DNA of 64,000 bases. Origin: Tetragonia tetragonoides. Its lineage: Eukaryota; Streptophyta; Magnoliopsida; Caryophyllales; Aizoaceae. The stretch spans positions 20,130,501 to 20,194,500 of the forward strand of contig CM076148.1 of the NCBI GenBank assembly GCA_038025085.1, written 5' to 3'. A program made the position numbers and the translations under genes. This document shows positions 59,626 through 64,000 of the stretch, in pieces. A model generated the notes under the pieces. That model saw only the letters and a list, made by a program, of their open reading frames with translations, had not been told where the DNA came from and made no database searches. Positions within the stretch are counted from its first letter, which is position 1; each line of letters starts with the position of its first letter.

Positions 59626-62600
59626 ATGGCCAATTCTGAGCTTTTTCTCGATTTGAAGGACATTAACAATCTCAAAGTGGCTGAAGACGCTGTTAATCTT
59701 TACAAGATAATCAAGGATTATCCGGTTTCGTACCGTCCTTCGAGGCTTCAGCATCGAAATGCTGTGGTTCTATCTCCTCCTGAACCTCCTTTCTCCTCGG
59801 CCTGACTTCCTAGCTTCTGGTTGGGTCCTAATTTTGATTCGAAAGCTTTTATGGAAGTAGATGAAATTTTCCTCTCTCGCTTCGATCAGGAATTTCCTAA
59901 TTTCCAATCTTGTCATTCCTTGTTCTTTTCTGGTAGTGCTTTCGAACATGTTTTCGTACATGCTGGAAACAAAGCTCTCCATGGTTGGGTCAATGAGGTT
60001 AAAGATAGTTTCCCTCGAAAGTGGTTTGCCCGCTTTAAAGATTTTCATGGTCGTTGGAAAGACAATCAATGTATGACTTTATTCGTTTAGCTTTATTCAA
60101 AACTATTCCTTTCGTTCAAAGCCAATGTTTCTCTTTCCATTTTGTTTTCGTGGAATCCTGCTATTAATTGTTTTATTTCGGGTAGTGGTATTCAAACTGT
60201 CACCCTTGAGGATATAGCATTTTTCACTGGTTTGAGCCCTGATACGTCGTCTGTAGAGCTTAGTTATATTCGTTGTTCTCCTGCTATCGTAGAGGAGTAT
60301 TTAGAACCTGCTTCTCTTTTGTTGGGTTAGAAACAATCTTGGAGTGCGATGTGGATATTAACTGTTTGGGCTCATGTGTATTATCCTCATTTAGTCCATA
60401 CTTTGTCAGATGAGGCTTATGATCTCCAATTTTGAAAAGAGACGGATAAGTTCATGGGTTCTTTTATTAACTGCAATAAATCCCCTCGAGATGAATGGGG
60501 TTGCGTTTCAGAGGGTGTTTTTAACAAGTGTGCCCCTTCGGTTCCCAATGATTTTTCTCGTGTGCTACTTGAGTTACTTTCAAGGCTTCCTTCCTTTAAT
60601 TGGCACCCTGCTCGAGATTGGGGTATTATTCCTGGTGCCACTGACCCTGTTCGAATAGCTTCTCCATCGTGGTTATCTTCTTTCAACCCCTTTCTCATTT
60701 CTGATGATCAAGGTCAACACTTTTGTAATTCAGTGTTATGTGCTCGTGACCTTCTTTTTATTGATTTCCGAAATGGGAGTGGAAGTTTATAACCCCCAAC
60801 TTGTTCCTAGACAATTTGGTCTGGTACAGACTTGTGCTGTACCCTTTCATTGAGACCCTCAATCGTCCCTGGTCTTCGAGGCTTAATTTACTAGGGGGTG
60901 AGGTTAGTCAGAATTTGGTGGAAGCTGACAATCATGAGCTGTATCTTCGAACTCAACGTACTCTCTCCACCTATAGAAGATTATTTTTTGGGTGAGAGTT
61001 GTTCGTGTTGAGTCTCGTTATGCTCGATGGTGGAATCGGTTTGCTTCTACTTATTTGCATCATGATTCCCTTCGACCCAGCATTGAGGTTGTTTTAGGAG
61101 TTCCTCATCCTAAAGATCCTGAGAATGCTGCTGTCATTGCTCCCTTCAGATCCCTTGTTCCTCCTCCTTTCTTCCTTGACGTATTTCTCTCTCTTTCGAT
61201 AAGTTATTCTCTTGATTTCAAATTGTTTTTTGTGATTTCTCTTTTGCCTTTCAAAACTTATGTTATTTTGATTAAAGCCTATCCCAGAGGCATTTCCTGG
61301 CGAGGAGCCAATAAATGAGGATATTGTCAATGTGCCCCCTCTTGTCGTGGCACCCATTAGTGTGATCCCTTCTTCATACATGCCTTCTTCTTCGTCTGGT
61401 TTGAAGCGGCCTAGGGATCTTCCTTCCTCGAGTCAAAGAGGGGCATCCATTATACCCCCAGACCCTATCGAGGAGCCTGGCTATTCTTCCTCTAATGAAC
61501 CTCTTATCATCAGAAATCGTCGAAATAGAGATAATTTTTAATTTGTACCTTCATGGGAATTTATAAACATATCCTTTACTTGTTCTTTTATATATGTACG
61601 TAGAAGGTCCTGCCTTTTCGTCCCCTTCATCTGTGGTGGAGCCTGTCTCTCAAGCCTTAGTGGTATATCCACCTGGTATGTTTCCTCATTCTGTTTCCAA
61701 TAACCTTTCAATTTTTACTTTATTGTATTTGAATTTGTTCTTGTATACAAAACCTATGGTTGAGGATTCATCGCCTTCAACCTCATCAGTTAATGCTTCT
61801 CCTGACCATACCTCTGTCATTCATCCCCCTTCGAGTAGGTCTTTATTTTTTTCTTTTTTTTTGGTTTCTCTTTATTCTCTAAAATAACCGAGTTATTTAC
61901 CTTTTTCCAGGTAGGGTGGAAATAGCTATTTCGTCTAATTCTGATGATATGGGGCAGATACCTCAAGGTTAGAGGATCCAGCTTTGTCCTCTCCTAACCC
62001 TTCCTCTGATCGTCAGCCAGATTTGGTTGTTCAATCACCACAACCTGAAGTAGCAGTTGTATCTCAAACTGATAAAGTGGTTGTTACAGGTTAGAATTCT
62101 TTTACTCTAAACCTTTATTCCTTCGTGAATTCTTATATACTCATGGTTTTTATTTTACTCTGTATGTGTTCCTACATTTGTATATGTTGCAACCATGCCT
62201 TCGAGGGTTGAGAGTTTTCATTTGATTGATGCCATATTATCTTATGCTACTCGCGTCGAAACTGCAATTGAGCTTCAGAGTTTCTTTGTTAGTATCCAAT
62301 CCCTTTTTCCTGAACGGATTAGGGGTTTGATACTCAACAATGTGGGAGCTCTTACCAAATTTATTCGTGATGCTCACGACGCATCTGTATCAGACGATGC
62401 TTTGAAGGTGTTGTCCACTCAACTCGAAGAGTCTCATACACTACTTCAGTAGGAGACAGGGGTTTATCAGACCTTATCTACTGAATTTTTTGATATTGAT
62501 CAACAATTGCAACTCCTTCAAGCTCGTAGGAGTCATCTTTTGGAACGAGCGTCTTCTTTACAGACTGCTTTTACTGACGAGGAGACTCGTCTAACAACTA

Positions 62601-62677
62601 TGGAAAAATCGGTTAAGGATCGTATTGATAGGTATCTCGTCTTAAATTTTCGCAAACTACAGCTAAGGCTATTCTGA
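59626..62677 (+). pseudogene. Antisense plant-mobile-domain (aminotransferase-like) gene in the retrotransposon
   Basis: ATG 59626 (MANSELFLDLKDINNLKVAE). The PMD signature is spread over several pieces: GNKALHGWVNEVKDSFPRKW, then after a probable intron GIQTVTLEDIAFFTGLSPDT, WHPARDWGIIPG, a frame-shifted NPQLVPRQFGLVQT, and VESRYARWWNRFASTYLHHD. A Pro/Ser-rich linker (61330-61830, with likely introns) and a C-terminal coiled-coil-like part (62195-62677; ALKVLSTQLEESHTLLQ, LLQARRSHLLERASSLQTAF) follow. In-frame stops at 59803, 60328, 60432 and 62450, plus frameshifts, show decay. PMD proteins act in silencing and meristem maintenance in plants (MAIL1/MAIN family) and also occur in transposons. 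The role here is unknown. Confidence 0.75.
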
Positions 62678-63601
62678 GTTCCCTTAGGCAGTGTTTGAAC
62701 GCTCTTGTGTGATATTTATTTCGTTAATATGAACACGTGCTTTTATTTTGACTTTGACCATTTTGTTTTCTGCGTTGTCTTCGTCATTTTCCGTGTTTCT
62801 TCTTTGTTTATATCGCCCTCTATCGTCCTTTTTCTATAAATTGATCATTCCACGATCACTTCTCTTCACTTCTCTTCACTTCTCTCGTCTCCATTTCTCT
62901 CTTCTTCTCCCTTCTTTCGATTATGCTTTTCTGAGAAGCTAAATGTTTACGAGTTTTTTGATTCATAGAATAGTCGTCCTTATGCCATTACGATTTCATA
63001 GGCATCATGTCAAATACACTCCATCTTTTCCTTAATCGTTTAGTCACATCTTTTAACTCTTTCCTCTTTCACAAGCCTTTCGAGGAGATATTGAGTAAAC
63101 TTGTTTCGTATATGATCACCCATATTAATTTATTTCACTTGGTCCTCATCAAGATGAAATTTGCTATAATCTCTTTTGTTATAGCATTAATGTCCCCTAC
63201 TTACATATATAATCACCCATATTAACATGGGTCATTCGCGCCTTGTCGGGGCGAGTAAGATGATGTTTTTACTTTTCCTTTTCGTTCTTTCTTCTTGTCA
63301 CGACCCTGTCAAATACACTCACTGAATATAGGGTATTCTTCTTTGGTGTTCCTGATAATTTGACCAGATATTCATTTTCCGGCTTTACTTTCATGATGTC
63401 TCTTCGAGTATCATCATGTCTCAAGACGCTTGTTCGAGTACTACTACATCTTATTAGGGTTCTCTTCGCAAAATTCTTGTAACAAGTCGATTTAGTTTGA
63501 ATTATTTGCTTATTTTAGCTTTCGTTTATTTCCTCCCAAAGTTGTGAAAATCTATTGTAAATGTTATCTTTATATATATCCCAAGTCCAAGGGAAATATT
63601 T
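62678..63601. other. Non-coding interval between the PMD gene and pol
   Basis: Pyrimidine-rich on the plus strand, with repeated 'cttctcttca' near 62860. No protein similarity seen. It may hold the 3' ends of the two convergent transcripts. Confidence 0.5.
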
Positions 63602-64000
63602 CTATAGATATTTGCTGTTTATTGTTCGTCCAAATTGTTTACCATTCGTATATTTCAATTTATATGCGTTTCCTGGTTCAACGCTTTCGATAATGAATGG
63701 TCCTTCCCAATTTGGAGACCATTTCCCATAGAACTTATCTTTTTGTCCTTCAGGGAGTATTGTTTTCCATACCAATTCGTCTTTGGAAAACTGTCTCTTT
63801 TTTACTTTTTTATTGTAATACTTTTCAGTTTGTTTATTTAACTTGTGAATATTTTGTAATGCTTCGATTTGTAGGATTTCTTGATCCAATTGTTCAATAC
63901 TCATAGCCTCTTCGTACTCTTGCAAAGATAGATTAATTTGTTTAAGTATTCTTTCAGACTTAATACTCATTCCGACAGGTATAACTGCCTCGTGTCCAAA
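63602..64000 (-). pseudogene. Gypsy integrase C-terminus (GPY/F-type module), partial
   Basis: The minus-strand frame has QTEKYYNKKVKKRQFSKDEL, VWKTILPEG and KWSPNWEGPFIIESVEPGNA, the GPY/F-like end of gypsy integrases, here closest to Tat/Ogre-type wording. A TAG at 63602-63604 comes at NSKYL where family members usually continue for a few residues (KKYFP is still readable). It could be a genuine or a mutated terminus. Upstream pol lies beyond the right edge. Confidence 0.85.

Overview
This window is a gene-poor, transposon-dense stretch of a plant nuclear genome, very probably a eudicot. The evidence is a spliced plant cationic amino acid transporter gene, plant-type telomeric repeats (TTTAGGG), Stowaway, SINE, Helitron and CACTA ends, and Ty1/copia, Ty3/gypsy and L1-type LINE sequences. 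I cannot name the species. Only one host gene looks intact: a CAT1-type transporter (exons 3000-3411 and 7556-8916, 590 residues, one 4.1 kb intron full of repeats).

Layout. 1-2999: end of a gypsy-like LTR, a SINE with a perfect 11-bp target duplication, and a 247-bp tandem duplication. 3000-8916: the transporter. 8917-12540: TA microsatellites, a 148-bp tandem repeat, a small cysteine-rich pseudogene, a Helitron-like element and a Stowaway MITE. 12547-24791: an ankyrin/PGG membrane-protein pseudogene cut into three pieces by a nested LTR / TIR element / LTR stack and by an almost intact 6.1 kb copia element. 24792-29186: non-coding sequence with another LTR end and a CACTA end. 29187-47470: a minus-strand Tekay/Del-like gypsy element with an extra ORF upstream of gag. 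Its pol is interrupted by an inverted solo LTR of the same family, and its 5' LTR is interrupted by another solo LTR that itself holds a third LTR and a deleted copia element. 47571-53902: a DUF4283/zinc-knuckle ORF that ends at a polypurine tract and is split by a 5 kb LINE with a 14-bp target duplication. 53903-58487: an LTR split by an inverted solo LTR of the same family and by a hAT-like element. 58488-64000: the 3' half of a minus-strand Tat/Retand-like gypsy element carrying a spliced, antisense plant-mobile-domain (PMD) gene with its own TATA box.

The observation I rate highest is that both copia elements lack a recognisable tRNA primer-binding site. In each, the 13 bases starting 2 nt after the 5' LTR are exactly complementary to a segment of the element's own LTR. 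The 13-mers differ between the elements, but the length, the 2-nt offset and the position about 180 nt downstream of a TATA box are similar. This looks like covariation and suggests self-primed reverse transcription, or at least a conserved leader hairpin. The gypsy element in the same window has an ordinary initiator-tRNA-Met site. The second notable system is the retrotransposon-borne antisense PMD gene.
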